From: Sophora flavescens
Lineage: Eukaryota; Streptophyta; Magnoliopsida; Fabales; Fabaceae
Direction: 5' to 3'
DNA length: 64,000 nucleotides
Assembly (NCBI GenBank): GCA_030762895.1
Contig: CM061070.1
Span: 37,041,652-37,105,651, forward strand
In this document: positions 43,503-56,170 of the stretch, piece after piece
How positions within the stretch are numbered: the stretch's first letter is position 1
Layout: the number at the start of each line of letters is the position of its first letter
The notes under the pieces: generated by a model
Seen by the model: the letters and a program-made list of their open reading frames with translations, nothing else
Told to the model about the DNA's origin: nothing
Database searches by the model: none
Translations under genes and position numbers: made by a program

Positions 43503-44810
43503 TTTGAGAAGCTCAGGAGTTGTGTTTGAGTCTTGTGTTGGCAAGTTTGCTGGAATTTGATTGATTTTGCATAGATGAATTGCATGTTTATTGTTGACTG
43601 ATTCCCCCTAGTTTTGAAAATTTGAAAAATTGATCCCCATGTAATTGAAAACTGATCTTTGAGATTTTGTTGTGATGGCATGACTTATGATAAGTTTGGG
43701 GTGGTAGGGTGCACACACTAGGGAATGAATCTCGGTCAAACAATTTGCATGAATGTCCAGGTGAGGATTTGAGCCTCCAACATGTTTTTGATTGTGTGAA
43801 TCACTTTGAAGTTTCACTTTCCCGAATTTGCTTGAATTTCTTCATGGTTTGCATGTCTATGTGTTTGCATCAAATGATTTAGGCAATTTTCTTTGAATTA
43901 ACTACTTGGCCTAAATTGAACCAGTCCCTAATGCATGTTCCCTAGTTAGCCCCTTTGAGCCTAATTAGCCTATTGTTTCATGATGACCTTATGTTATGAG
44001 CCTGAATCTGGAAAAACCATGTTAACCCGATCTTAGGATTAGGAGAGCATGGAAGCTTAGCAAGAGAATGGTCGCAAGAAACTAAGTTTGGGGTGGCTAC
44101 AGGGATATGATTTGTTGTTGGGGATTGAGAAAAAGAAAAAAAAAATAAAGGTTGGAGCCAAAGGGCAAAAATAAATATTTCAAAAAAAAAATGCAAAATG
44201 TCAAGAAGGGTATTAGAAGAAAAGGGTTGTAGCCACCCAAGGCAAAAAGAAGAATAAGAATAAGAACTTGAGTAGGAAATTCAATGTGTAAACAGCTTCA
44301 TGCTCTCTTAGTTCCTAGGGATTTCAGCCCAGTACCTTTGTATATCCTTCCCTTAGCCAGGCCCCATTACAACCTTGAAAGACCTTTTGATGTTGCATGC
44401 ATGTTTTCCGTGGGAACCATTTGGAGATGAAAATCAAATTCATGGGAAGTGCTCTTAAAAGTGAAACTGAGTGAAATGTTGTTAGCCTAGACAAACTGAG
44501 AGATTGAGTGAACACTAAACCCCTTTGTGAGGAAGGCGATTGTTTGAATTTGGTGATCTCCCTCTTGTGTGTAACTTAGATCCCCTGTTTAGATTAATGA
44601 TTGTTTGAATGATGAAATTCTCAGATGTTCAGAATAAATGATTGTGGGGATTACATTGTTGAAAAGGGGGGAACATTGAAGGAAAATTGTTTTGATGAAT
44701 TACTTGAAATTTGTGCGGAATTGGTTGAAATCCTTCTAGCTTGCCAAGTCTTGAGTCGTTTTGAGTTTTAGTTTGCTTGGGGACAAGCAAAGTTCAAGTT
44801 TGGGGTATTT
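43503..44810 (+). other. 3' noncoding interior of E
   Basis: Post-ORF hairpin 43492-43519 (arms CTCCTGA/TCAGGAG), A-rich tract about 44128-44200, conserved 'agccaggccccattacaacc' block near 44355, terminal hairpin 44772-44791, likely polypurine tract AAGTTTGGGGTATTT abutting the LTR. No coding frame is supported. Confidence 0.7.
44772..44791 (+). other. terminal hairpin of E
   Basis: TTTGCTTG-GGGA-CAAGCAAA, identical to F and D, with the LTR starting 20 nt after it. Confidence 0.7.
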
Positions 44811-46167
44811 TGATAAGCCTCTGGCTCATCTAGTTTTATGACTAGTATGACCGTGGTTTTGTGCCAATTATATCTCGTTTTCACCCAAATTAGGCTTGAT
44901 TGTCCTCAAGCAAGGTTTTGAGTCCCTTAAGTAGTTTTAGGGTTATTTAGCCAGTTTTTGAGTCAAATAAAGCACTTATGGCTGTTTCATGTTTTCAGGT
45001 TGACTTAGAGTCCAAGGAATGAAGGAAACAATGGAAATTGCAATCTGGAAACACTCGCCACGCGAGTAGATACTCGCCCCGCGAGAGTGAGGACCAGCCT
45101 GTGCCAGAAAAGTCATGTTCTCTGCCTCGCCCCGCGAGATATAGCTCGCCTCGCGAGCCTGGAAGTCAGCAAGCATCACGGTCATCCCGTGATACCCATC
45201 ACGGGCATGAAGAGAAACCCCTGGAAGACAGAGACCATCACGGCCTAGCCGTGATGAAGGTCACGACCGTGACAGATAAACACCCAAAGTCAGAAGTAAT
45301 CACGGCCTGGACGTGATAGGCATCACGGCTGCAACAACCCAGATTTTGAAGACTCGCCTCACGAGAAACCAGCTCGCCTCGCGATAATACAAATTTGAAC
45401 TGGCGCTATTTTAATATTCGCCTCGCGAGAGTCCACTCGCCTCGCGAGAATGCGCAGTTTCTGAATGTTATAAATAGCTGTTTAGGGCAGAACAGAAGGA
45501 TCTTTTGCTAATCCTTGTTTTCGAATTTCTCTGGTTGTTTTGCGTTTTTGATGGAGAACTAATCTCCCTAGGTTGATCTCTTTGTAATCGGCTTCCGCCA
45601 ACACTTGAGGTCTTGTAATTCCTGATTTAATTCTCTTCTCTCTTTCAATGCTATTCGTTATTCTCTGTTTGCTTAATTCAGTTTGTATCAAATTAGTGTT
45701 GATTTATTTTCGATGATTTTATATTCCTAAACTTAATCGCGTTTGCTTAATTCGCGTGCGTTCAATTCGTGTTTGCTTAATTCACGAAGGGCTTCATCCG
45801 TTTGCTTATATCGGACAAAGGAATATATGTCCCGTAGCGTCGGTTTCGCTTGTTAATCGATGCTACAATCGAAAAGGGATTAGAATCCGCTTAGGGCATG
45901 GAATTACATGAACCGATGATAGTGGGAAACGAAACAGCAGATTGATCGTCTTAGTCTTATTTGATAATCATGTAATTTGCTCTGTTTTTATGCTCTGTTT
46001 TCATTCTGTTTTCCAATCAATTTCAAACCAAACACCCCCCCAAGAAAACTGATTTTCTGCGATAATAGCACTACAAGAGTCCTTGTGATACGATACCCGA
46101 GTTGTCGCATTCTAAACTACATTTTTATTAACCGCTCATCTTTTGACGCGTGCGCGACAGCGCGTCA
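44811..46167 (+). repeat. 3' LTR of E
   Basis: Direct repeat of 40803-42181 with one fewer 22-bp dyad unit; a small patch near 45808-45822 also differs. AGTAT follows. Confidence 0.9.
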
Positions 46168-47249
46168 AGTATCCAAAAATTTTCCATTGGTGTTCTCAGA
46201 TTGAGTCCTTATCTAGTTTATGGGTTTTGAACGAGAGAAGAAATCCCCATCCCAGATTCGCATAGCAAGTTAAGGATGAAAAGCCCAAGGGCATTACCTA
46301 AGGCAATAAAGTATAGATTCACTAGAACAGTTGCATCTCTCACTAATAGGTGAGGATGTCAATCCTTTCGAACCCATCAATTCATTAGTAAGCAAGGCTT
46401 TGTGGCTTATAAGCCCAACCAAGAACTTGATTTTATCATGACAACTTAATTTCCAGTCTCCGGGTGTAGTTCCAACTACAGTGATCAATACTAATAGAAA
46501 CGACAGTTAGGTTAGCATCAGGAGGCTACTTATAGTCCACCTTTGTAGTGTACCATTCAGGTTTGAAGACCAAATACAAGAGTCTTGAGCAGCCTCTGTG
46601 TCAAAGGGGTTGCAATGTTACTAAAATCTCATTCCACAACATTCCAAAGATCCTTCACCAAAAGATTTGTATCATGAATATCAATATAAGGAAGGTGAGA
46701 AGCAAGGAACCCTCCATCAAGCCAAATGTCATACCAAAATGATAAGTATCCCCCTCTCAATTAATCTCTAACCTTTCCCATTGGCAACCAGGTATTAGAA
46801 ACTTGATTTCTTTTAAAGTATAGGAAGCCTTATTTGTCAGCATATCTAGCAGCCATTACTTGAATCGAGCTTATGAGGATAGTCGGTTAAGTCTCGCACC
46901 AATTTTCGAAGTAAGTAAATATTGCAAAATAGAGCAGTGTGAAGTCCAAGCTCACCTTACTATTTGGGTTTTACAATTTTATTCCAACCCACTAAATGGT
47001 CCGAATATTAGAATTATCTTTCCATATGAAGGCTCTAGGAGTTCTACCAGATATTTGCATGCAGTAGCTAGGAATAGAACTTCAAATAAAATTTGCTAAA
47101 GTGACTCTTAATACTCTATTAAGAAGCTCGTTTTCCCATCAAGCTAGACTATACTAAAATATATCTATAATAAACAGAAAACCCTCCTTTTTAGATGTTT
47201 ATGGTTATCATTTTGAGAAAACTATTATTTAAAAGCTTAAAAGATTTCA

Positions 47250-47710
47250 TATAGTTTTTGGTCCTTACAAAGTGACCGATTTTGATTTTAGTTCCTACAA
47301 TTTTTTTTTGATTTTGGCCCCCATAAGATTAAAACTTTTGGTTTTAGTCCCTGTCGTGAGTGAACCACTATTAAGTTCTGATGTGATTAATAGAGCGTCA
47401 TGTTAGCACTACCATATCAACCTAAATATTATTATTTAAAGTCACATAGGTTGCCACATATATAGTAATAATTAATGTTAAAATATTTAAAAAAATTAAA
47501 ATAAATTAAATAATACCCATGTGACTTTAAATAATAAAATTTAGTGACATGACAGTACTGACGTAACATTTCGTTAGTCATGCCCCACTTAAGATTGAGT
47601 CGCTAACAAAGAAACTAAAATCAAAAGTTTTAAACTTACCGGGATCAAAACCAAGAAAGAGAAAAAATGCAAGGATTAAAATCGAAACTCGCCTAAAGTT
47701 TATCAAACCA
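47250..47710. mobile_element. long-TIR element of about 460 bp, Mutator-like by look
   Basis: The left arm (GGTCCTTACAAAG...TTAAAACTTTTGGTTTTAGT) and the right arm are imperfect reverse complements over about 110 bp. The interior is AT-rich and noncoding. I could not fix a target duplication. Confidence 0.58.
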
Positions 47711-47937
47711 TCTTAAAAGAAGAATATTTCTTATGCACATTTTGTATGAAAATGAAAGGAAAGATGAAGGAGATTATTAGTCCTTCTTTAGTATGACTAG
47801 CATAATTCTATCAACAAAACTTCCCAGCTGGTCACCGCTGGTGGGATTAGAGGTTAGATCTTTATTTTTTTTTTGTCTGTTAGTATCTTTATGTTACTAT
47901 TTTCGATAAAGTGTTTCTTTTACTTTTTACTTTCACG
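47711..47937. other. spacer before the inverted-repeat array
   Basis: AT-rich; no gene or repeat recognised. Confidence 0.5.
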
Positions 47938-50900
47938 TAGGGGTGTTCATTGGTTTGGATCAGATTAACATGAAAAACAAATCCGAACCAATCAAAATCA
48001 ATTGGTTTGGTTTGGTTCGTATTAGCAATTTTTTAGTCAAAAATCCAAACCAACCCAAATCATTCAAGAACGGGTTGGTTCGAATCGAACCCGAAAAATA
48101 TTAAATATTAAAAAATATATAAATATTTAAAATATAAAATATTAGATCATATATATAAAAAATAAAATATAGTAAATATTAAATTATTGAATTTTTTGAG
48201 AATCAAAATACATATAAATATTAAAATATTAAAAATTATATAAAAACACTAAAATATAGTAATTGGTTTGGTTTGGTTCGATCGGTTCTAGAATCCTTGA
48301 ATCCGATAATTAACCAATTATCATTTCGCAGTGTGGACAAAATGTGAAAGATGAAGCACCAAATGGGAGTAGACGAAGAGTTAAGCATAAGTGTAACTTT
48401 GAAGAAAAAACGTATTTTAGAATAGCTCATTATGCCTCTTTTTTGTCACTGGGCTGCTAGCCTCCAACTGAGCACCTGAAGGCTGAAAGACAAATTCCAA
48501 ATCAACAAGCCTCTCATAAAACCAGCAATGGATTGTTCAAAAAATTTATATTTAACACAATACAATTTCTTGCACGCTGAGGTTATCAATTTCTTGCAAA
48601 AAAATTATAATACCATCTTACGAAGATGAAGTTGGAAACATTTGAAATATTACATTGGGCTTCATACATGGGACATGGCTTCAAACCTAATATCTATATC
48701 AGCAAGGGTCCGATCTATTGCTTGATAACCTGAACGTGCAAGAAATTGTATTATGTTAAATATAAAATTTTCGAACTACCTACTACTGACTTCCTGATTT
48801 GCTTGGCTGTTTAGAACTTTGTATTTAGCCAACAGGTACTCAGTCCGAGGCTGGCAGCCCACTCGCAAAAAAAAATGCAATGAAAATGAGGTATTCCAAA
48901 ATACCTCTTTGCTTTTTATTTTCCAAAGTTACACCCATGCCTCTTGGCCTACTCCTATCCGGTGCTTCTTCTTTCACTCCCTGTCCACATTGCAGAATGG
49001 GTTTCGCGTCTTAATCTACCATCTCACTTTTTCAGCACCAAATCAAAGGATTTCGTAGCTCAATGGTTTTCTTCTCAGATAAATATAAATATTAAAATAT
49101 AATAAATATTTAAATATTAAGAATTATATAAAAACACTAAAATATCGTAATTAGTTTGGTTTGGTTCTAGAATCCTTGAGATAACCAAACCAATTATCAC
49201 CGAGTTTGGTTTTGTTCGGTTCGATTCAATTTGGACCCGAACTACAAAAATATCTAGTAGATTAAGCTGCAAAGCCTTTTCCGCAGTGTGGACAAAGTGT
49301 GACAGATGAAGCACCAGATGGGAGTAGACGAAGAGTTAAGCATGGATGTAAATTTGAAGAAAAAGAGGTATTTTAGAATAGCTCGTTATGCCTCTTTTAT
49401 CCAACTGGGCTGTTAGCCTCCAACTGAGTACCTGAAGGTTGAAAGACAAGTTCCAAACCAACCAGCTTCTCAGAAAACAAGCAGTGGGTAGTTCGACAAA
49501 TTTATATTTAACACAATACAATTTCTTGCACCCGAGGTTATCAATTTCTTGCAAAAAAATTATAATACCATCTTACAAAGATGAAGTTGGAATCATTTGA
49601 AATATTTCATTGAGATTCATACATGGGACTTGGCGTCATGCCTAATTTTGTTTCAGCAAAGGTCCTATCTATGGCTTGATAACCTCAAAGTGCAATAAAT
49701 TGTATGATGTTAAATAAATTTTTTTTTCGAACTACCTACTGCTGGCTTTCTGATTAGCTTGTTGGTTTGGAACTTTGTATTCAACAACCCGGTACTCAGT
49801 TCAAGATTGGCAGCCCACTTGCAAAAAAAAAAGGTAATGAAAATGAGGTTTTCCAAAATACCACTTGGGGTCCCCCCCCCCCCCCCCCCCCCAAAATAAC
49901 ACCCATGCTTGACTCCTGGCCTACTCCCATCTGGTGCTTCATCTCTCACTTTCTGTCCACATTGCAGAATGTGTTTCGCGGCTTAATCTTCTATCTCGCT
50001 TTTTATGCACCAAATCAAAGGATTTTGCAGCTCAATGGATTTCTTCTCAAATAAATATAAATATTAAAATATAATAAATATTTAAATATTAAGAATTATA
50101 TATAAATAGTAAAATATCGTAATTGGTTCGGTTCAGTTCTAGAATCGTTAAATCCGATAACCGAACTAATTATCACCGGGTTTGGTTTGGTTCCATTCAG
50201 TTCGGATCCGGACTCAAAAAAAATCTAGTAGATTAAGCTGTAAAACCCATTTTGCAGTGTGGACAGAGTGTGAAAGATGAAGCACCAAATGGGAGTATAT
50301 GAAGAGTTAAGCATCGGTGTAACTTTGAAGAAAAAACGTATTTTAGAATAGCTCATTATGCCTCTTTTTTGCAACTGGGCTGCTAGCCTCCAACTGAGTA
50401 CCTGAAGGCTGAAAGACAAATTCCAAACCAACAAGCTTCTCATTAAACCAGCAAAGGATTGTTCGAAAAATTTATATTTAACACAATACAATTTCTTGCA
50501 CGTTGTGGTTATCAATTTCTTGCAAAAAATTATAATAACATCTTACAAAGATGAAGTTGGAAACATTTGAAATATTGCACTGGGGTTCATACACGGGACA
50601 TGGCGTCACACCTAATATCTATATCAACAAGGGTCCAATCTATTGCTTGATAACCTCAACGTGCAAGAAATTGTATTATGTTAAATATAAATTTTTCGTC
50701 TGTTGGCTTCCTGATTTGCTTGGTTATTTGGAACTTTGTATTCAGTCAACAGGTACTCGGTTTGAGGCGGCATCCCACTTGCAGAAAAAGGCAATTCAAA
50801 TGAGGTATTCCAAAATACCTCATCCGGTGTTTCGTCTTTCACTCTATGTCCACATTGCATAATAGGTTTCACGCCTTAATCTACCATCTCACTTTTTCAG

Positions 50901-51565
50901 CACCAAATCAAAGGATTTCACAGCTCAATAGTTTTCTTCTCAGATAAGTATAAATATTAAAATATAATAAATATTTAAATATTAAGAATTATATAAAAAC
51001 AATAAAATATCGTAACTGGTTTGGTTTGGTTCGGTTCTAGAATCCTTGAATCCGCCAACCAAAAAAATTAGCACCGTGTTTGGTTTGGTTCGATTCAATT
51101 AGGACCCGAATTCCAAAAAAATCTAGTAGATTAAGCTGCAAAACCCTTTTTGCAGTGTGGTCAGAGTGTGAAAGATGAAGCACCGGATGAGAGTAGACGA
51201 AGAGTTAAGCGTGTGTGTAACTTTGAAGAAAAAAAAGGTATTTTAGAATAGCTAGTTATTCCTCTTTTATTAAACCGGGCTGTCCAACTGAGTATCAGAA
51301 GACTGAAAGACAAGTTCCAAAACAACTAGCTTCTCAGAAAACCAGCAGTGGGTACTACGAAAAATTTATATTTAACACAATACAATTTCTTGCACCCGAG
51401 GTTATCAATTTCTTGCAAAAAATTATAATACCATCTTACAAAGATGAAGTTGGAATCATTTGAAATGTTGCATTAGGCTTCATACATGGGACTTGGTGTT
51501 ACACCTAATATCTGTGTTAGCAAAGGTCCTATCTATTGCTAGATAACCGATGAAAGTGCAATATA
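47938..51565. repeat. tandem array of ~0.95 kb units, each a large inverted repeat
   Basis: CAGTGTGGACAAA-type starts recur at about 48329, 49283, 50254 and 51153 (periods 954, 971, 899). In each unit a left arm of about 270-300 bp (gtgtgaaagatgaagcacc...tttaacacaatacaatttcttgca) is mirrored by a right arm (tgcaagaaattgtattatgttaaa...ggtgcttcatctttcac...ccacattgca) around a loop of about 130-160 bp. Units are joined by about 200 bp of AT-rich spacer plus GGTTTGGTTTGGTTCG words. The fourth unit is cut by element C. The left edge (TAGGGGTGTTCATTGG) looks like an hAT-type end. No coding frame is credible. Confidence 0.78.
49872..49892. repeat. C21 tract inside unit 2 of the array
   Basis: A run of 21 C residues in the right arm of the second unit; the sister units lack it. 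Confidence 0.9.
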
Positions 51566-52911
51566 TGTTAGTTTGGAAGTGTAATTAGGAAAGAGTTTGT
51601 AAATAATCTTAGGAATCATAGGAAAAGTGATATGAAAATTCATACTTTGATATGAACAAAGTTTGGATTCATTGGATATTTATTTGTGTGAAAAAGACTC
51701 CCAAAATATGTTGAAAAAGTGCAGGAATGGTACTCCAGTGCTCAGCTCTAGAATCGAACGCTCAGCTCAGACAGAAATTGAAGAAATTAGCATTGCATAA
51801 AGCAGATCCAGCGGCGCCAGGCTTTGTGATCTGGGTGCCCAGCGCTGCCATGCTGGAAAGGGCATGGCGCCAAGCGCACAAAAGCTGGCGCCCAGTATGG
51901 ACAGAGAATCCTACAGCCAGCGTCCAACGCTGAGGTTTGAGCGCCCAACGCCAGTGTTGATAGAAAGTTGTGTTTTCGCACTGTAACAGGGCGCTCAGTG
52001 CAGGCCAGGGGCGCCCAGCACTGGGGGACGAGCAGAGAACCTACAAATTCGTGTTCCTACAGTTGAAAAGGGATCTTTGGCTCATTTTTCACATTTTCAC
52101 ACTTTGGTTCAACACCTTCTCTCTGGAGTCTTTGGAGATTCAAGCTTGGGAACATGAGTTGAAGCTTCCATGGCTTTCCCCACTCATTCCTACTCATTTT
52201 TCTTCTTCTCTTCTCTTTTTACTATGAGTTGTTAGATCTCTTAGGTTAGGTTAGGATGAACTTGATTGAATTTTGATGTAATGAAGTTTGATTTGTGATT
52301 TCAATGCAATTTCGTTCACTTTGATTAACCTCTTCTATGCTTAATGCTTTTCTTGGATTGATCAACCTTGAAATGATTTTAGATTCAATTTGACAATTGG
52401 AAAATCGGTAATTGGATTGAAAATGAAGTTGATTAATATTGTGGTGTTGATTCTAGGAATAGAACTTCATTGCAATACATTATTGTGAATCTAATTCTTA
52501 ATGTTTGTTCTAATCTTGCATCACCTAAGGAATTATGGTTCTTGATTTGCAACAAAAGGATTATCACCTAAGGAATTAGGGATAAATCTAGATTAGTGAT
52601 TTGAATGTCAATTGAATGAATTGGATTGAATTAAGATTGAACAAAGTTACATTAGGTGGAAATTGAGGGATTCCGATACCTAACCGCTTTTACCTATATT
52701 GAATTTATTCATTAATTGCTATTGTTTAATTCATTGTTGTGACAACTCTAAATACGAAAATTCATAAAATCTCTTGGAATCATGACATTCATTCGTTCAA
52801 ACAGTTATTGCCTGGGCTACGTTGATTCTTGATCACAATCCTCGTTGGGAATGATACTCTACTCTCACTTTATTACTTGTACGATTTGGTACACTTGCCA
52901 AACCATCAACA
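51566..52911 (+). repeat. 5' LTR of C
   Basis: 1346 bp. The region 51735-52035 is dense in GGCGCC, AGCGCTG and CGCTCAG words, many self-complementary, here without the ATCACGG or CTCGCGAG types. No gene; 51727-51933 is a chance frame in this GC-rich part. Confidence 0.7.
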
Positions 52912-52917
52912 AGTTTT

Positions 52918-52935
52918 TGGCGCCGTTGCCGGGGA
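52918..52935 (+). other. primer binding site of C (tRNA-Asp)
   Basis: TGGCGCCGTTGCCGGGGA, six bases after the LTR. Confidence 0.9.
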
Positions 52936-53065
52936 TTGTTGATTTCAATATCAATAAAGCTAAGACATTGTTAATTTGAACATTTTTATTTGTTAATATT
53001 CAGTTTTTGTTAAGTAATTGATATATTGGATATTCTCATCTTGTTTTGAGACTTTTGTGTAGTGT

Positions 53066-54889
53066 ATGCGAGGTAAAGCAACAAGGGGACTGTTATTTGA
53101 TCCCGAAATTGAAAAGACGGTAAATAAGAATCGAAAAGAATCAAAAGAAAGGAAGAAGCGGAGCAAGGAAAAATCAAACTCTTCTACATCACAAGTTCAA
53201 CAAGAAGAAATCATGACTGAAAATGTACAAGGTATCCGAAGGACATTGGGAGAGTATTCTCATGGTCCTACCAACCGGAATCACTCAAGTATTGTTAGAC
53301 CACCGGTAGCCGCAAATAATTTTGAGATCAAGCCGACATTGCTCCATATTATGCAACAAAATCAATTTGGAGGAAGTGATACCGAAGATTCAAATAGTCA
53401 TGTCTCAAATTTTCTAGAGATATGTGAGACTCTCAAGATTAATGGAGCAACGGATGATGCGATAAGGTTGCGATTGTTCCCCTTTTCATTGCGAGATAGA
53501 GCAAAGGCATGGCTTCAATCTCAACCAAGAGGAAGCATCACTACTTGGGATGACTTGGAAGAAAATTTCTTAGCGAGGTATTTTCCACCATCAAAGTTTG
53601 TGAAAATGAGATGAGATATTTCAAGGTTTGTGCAACGTGATGGTGAGACTCTGTATGATGCTTAGGAACGATTCAAGGAGCTCCTAAGGAAGTGTCCTAA
53701 TCATGGCTTTGATGATCTCCAACAAATGCAAATCTTTTGCAATGGGTTGAGACCATCTACAAAGCTTATGCTAGATGCATCGGCGGGAGGTTCTAAGAAT
53801 TCAAAAACCATGGAAGAAGCTTTGAGGTTGGTTGAAGCCATGGCATCTAATGATTATCTCATGAATCATGATAGAGGAGGCAGATCAACAAAGGGGATGA
53901 TAAAGCTTAACTCTCTAAATGCAATTTTGGTTCAAAACAAAATCATCACTAATCAATTGGAGGCAATCACAAAGCAACTAAATTCTATGAGTTTAGGGCC
54001 AACACAAGGACAACAAGTCATGAGTTGTGATTTTTGTGGAGGAGAGCGTGATAATGGTAATTGTGAAGCATCTCTAAGTTCTTGAGAGGAAGCAAAGTAC
54101 ATGGGGAATTTTCCAATACAAGGGCAGAATTTTTACTCAAACTCCTATAATCAAAATTGGAAGAAGCACCCTAACCTTCCTTGGTCACAAGAAGCTCCAC
54201 AAGACAACACATCTTCACAACAACCACTACTTCAAAATCAACCACATCGTGATACCGATGAGAGAATGAATAAGTTGGAGAGCACTCTTGCGCAATTCAT
54301 CCAAGTCACACAATCTAACTTCAAGAATACCGATGCATCAATCAAGAACCTTGAAGTGCAGATTGGACAGTTTTCTAAACAAGTTTCAAGTGCATTAAGT
54401 GCTGGATTTTCTGGAAATACCACTAATAATCCAAAGGAGGAGTGCAAAGCCATCATGTTGCAAAGTGGAAAGTCAGTAGAGCCGGTTGTTGATCATTACA
54501 CGAGTCAAAATGCTGAAAATTCTGAATTGGGAAAGAAGATGGTTGAGACTAGTGAGAGGGAAGAGAGTTCAAAGAGAAAGGAAGAGTTGGAACCTCAAGA
54601 TGATAGGAAGGAAAAGAAACTGAAATTAGTTGATGAAAATTATATTTTGAGGAAGACGAAGAGTCAAATTTTGAAAGAAAGGGGTAAGCCACAAGAGATT
54701 CCTTCTTATGTGAAACTGCCATATCCAATTGAGAAGAAGAGAAAAGAGAAAGAAGAACAATTTGATTGGTTCTTGGATATCTTCAAAAAATTGCAAATAA
54801 ATAAATATTCCCTTGGCCAAAGCATTGGAGAGCATGCTATCACATGCAAAGTTTATGAGGAATTGGCATGCAAAGAAGAGAAAATTTAA
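53066..54889 (+). pseudogene. Athila-type gag of C, broken
   Basis: ATG at 53066 opens a Lys/Glu/Ser-rich head. A retrotransposon gag domain follows (RLRLFPFSLRDRAKAWL near 53460-53515, then FLARYFPPSK). Three stops interrupt one frame: at 53612, about 53663 and 54083. A zinc-knuckle remnant near 54030 has Arg where His is expected (CDFCGGERDNGNC). A Gln-rich stretch and a coiled coil (about 54250-54400) come next. Near 54800 a frameshift moves the reading into the frame of the protease part. Gag would form particles and package RNA; this copy cannot. Confidence 0.8.
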
Positions 54890-55619
54890 ACCAAGTGAGG
54901 TAGTGGCCTTAACTGAAAATTGTAGCTCAATTCTCCAACATAAGCTTCCACCTAAGTTGAGGGATCCGGGATCCTTTACAATTCCTTGTGTCATTGGAGA
55001 TGTAATACAGGCTAGAGCCCTATGCGAGCTTGGAGCAAGTATTAATCTTATGCCATTATCAATGATGAAGAGGCTTGGCATTCATGATGTGGAACCAACC
55101 ATGATCTCATTACAACTTGCAGATAGATCAATTAGGAGACCATATGGTTTGGTGGAGGACTTGCTTGTGAAAGTAGGAAAGTTCATATTTCCCATGGATT
55201 TCTTTGTCTTGGATATTGAGGAAGATGTGAGCATTCCTTTGATTTTTGGAAGACCCTTCTTAGCTACCGTTGGAGCCTTAATAGATGTACCAAAAGGCAA
55301 GCTTATATTGAGGGTGAATGAAGAACAAATGGTCGTGAACATGTTTGACAAAGATGCTCAAGTTCATTTTGTTCAAAATCAAGGGGTTCAAGTAATTCAC
55401 AAAGATGAACATGAGAAGAAAAAGAAGAGCAATGGAAAAGGAAGGAAGAAGAAGAAGAAGTCTCAATGGTCATTTCATTTCCAACCACTTTGGCCTAAAG
55501 AGAATCATTCATCAAAGAAGGGCAATACACCATTGTTTGATATTAAGAACAAAGTGAGGAATGGTGGAATGAAAAGCACCAACAATGCTCCATTCTTCTC
55601 ATCATTCAAACCACCTTGA
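54813..55619 (+). pseudogene. Athila-type protease region of C
   Basis: Continues gag in another frame. The gag-protease linker (VVALTENCSSILQ) and the protease lead-in (PPKLRDPGSFTIPC) are clear. The active-site motif reads ELGASIN where D has DLGASIN, so the catalytic Asp is replaced by Glu. The flap and the IFGRPFL motif are recognisable (about 55235-55260). A Lys-rich tail follows and ends at a stop at 55619, four bases before D's LTR. There is no RT. Confidence 0.78.
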
Positions 55620-55864
55620 GAATTGATAAGCCTCTGGCTCATCTAGTTTTATAACTAGTTAGACCATGATTTTTGTACTAATTATTCAGGTTTAATCTCG
55701 TTTTCACCCAAATTTGGATTTAATTGTCCTCAAACAACATTTTGAGTCTCTTTAGTAGTTTTAGGATATTTTAGTCAATTTTGAGTCAAATAAAGCATTT
55801 ACTGCTATTTCATATTTTTAGGTTAATAAGAAGAGCAAAAAGGGAAGGACACTTAAAGTAGAAG

Positions 55865-56170
55865 CCATCACGGCCAGGCCGTGACATTGGTCACGGTCGT
55901 GATGAGCTACCCATGAAGACCGGAAAGCATCACGGCCCAGCAGGGCGTGATGAGAAGACCCTGAAGATCAGAGAGCATCACGACCTAGCCGTGATGAAGG
56001 TCACGGCCGTGACAGATCAGAACCCATGGACAGAATTGATCACGACCTGGCCGTGATACCCATCACGGCCGTGACAGACTAGAATTTGAATGCGCGCCCT
56101 TGGCAGAATTGGTCACGGCCTGACTGTGATGGCCATCACGACCGTGACGCGAATCCTGATCTATAAAAAG
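55865..56170 (+). promoter_or_regulatory. CpG dyad array and TATA box, 5' LTR of D
   Basis: About ten ATCACGG...CCGTGAT or TCACGGCCGTGA dyads and no CTCGCGAG type. Relative to the 3' LTR (63885 onward) one dyad segment of about 16 bp is missing near 55940. TATAAAAA follows. Confidence 0.62.

Larger units (their letters stand above)
40803..46167 (+). mobile_element. element E: non-autonomous Athila-like element
   Basis: LTRs 40803-42181 (1379 bp) and 44811-46167 (1357 bp), perfect target duplication AGTAT (40798-40802, 46168-46172), tRNA-Asp primer site. It is the closest relative of F in plan and of D in its TGATAAGCCTC LTR start. The interior has one broken ORF and a long 3' noncoding region. 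The main LTR difference is a 22-bp dyad unit present once more in the 5' copy. Confidence 0.9.
40345..47140 (-). pseudogene. L1-type LINE 3' half, split by element E
   Basis: Read on the minus strand from 47140 to 46173, then from 40797 to 40345. First comes RT thumb sequence (NRVLRVTLANF, IPSYCMQ near 47060-47110), then HLVGWNKIVKPK (about 46965-47000). An SFWYDIWLDGG region follows (about 46660-46745), then an RT zinc-binding region with HKALLTNELM, CNCSSES and CPWAF (about 46260-46420), and WWVWRDQ (about 40775-40795). Last is an RNase H-like region with LRLTWDEGVRSW and SLDALALVSKAPP (about 40380-40480). Stops and frameshifts are frequent. These are the domains and order of plant L1 ORF2 3' halves. 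The catalytic RT core is missing; the 3' end joins the CACTA relic directly. Confidence 0.75.
51566..55623 (+). mobile_element. element C: Athila-type gag-protease relic, interrupted by D
   Basis: An LTR at 51566-52911 (TGTTAGTTTGG to CATCAACA) is followed by a tRNA-Asp primer site, a gag region and a protease region. RT and later parts are absent up to 55623, where D begins. They may continue to the right of D, beyond the window. C itself truncates the fourth unit of the inverted-repeat array. Confidence 0.75.

Noticed and set aside
51727..51933. Possible small gene in GC-rich sequence
   Set aside because: Lies in the dyad-rich U3 of C's LTR; composition alone explains the open frame.
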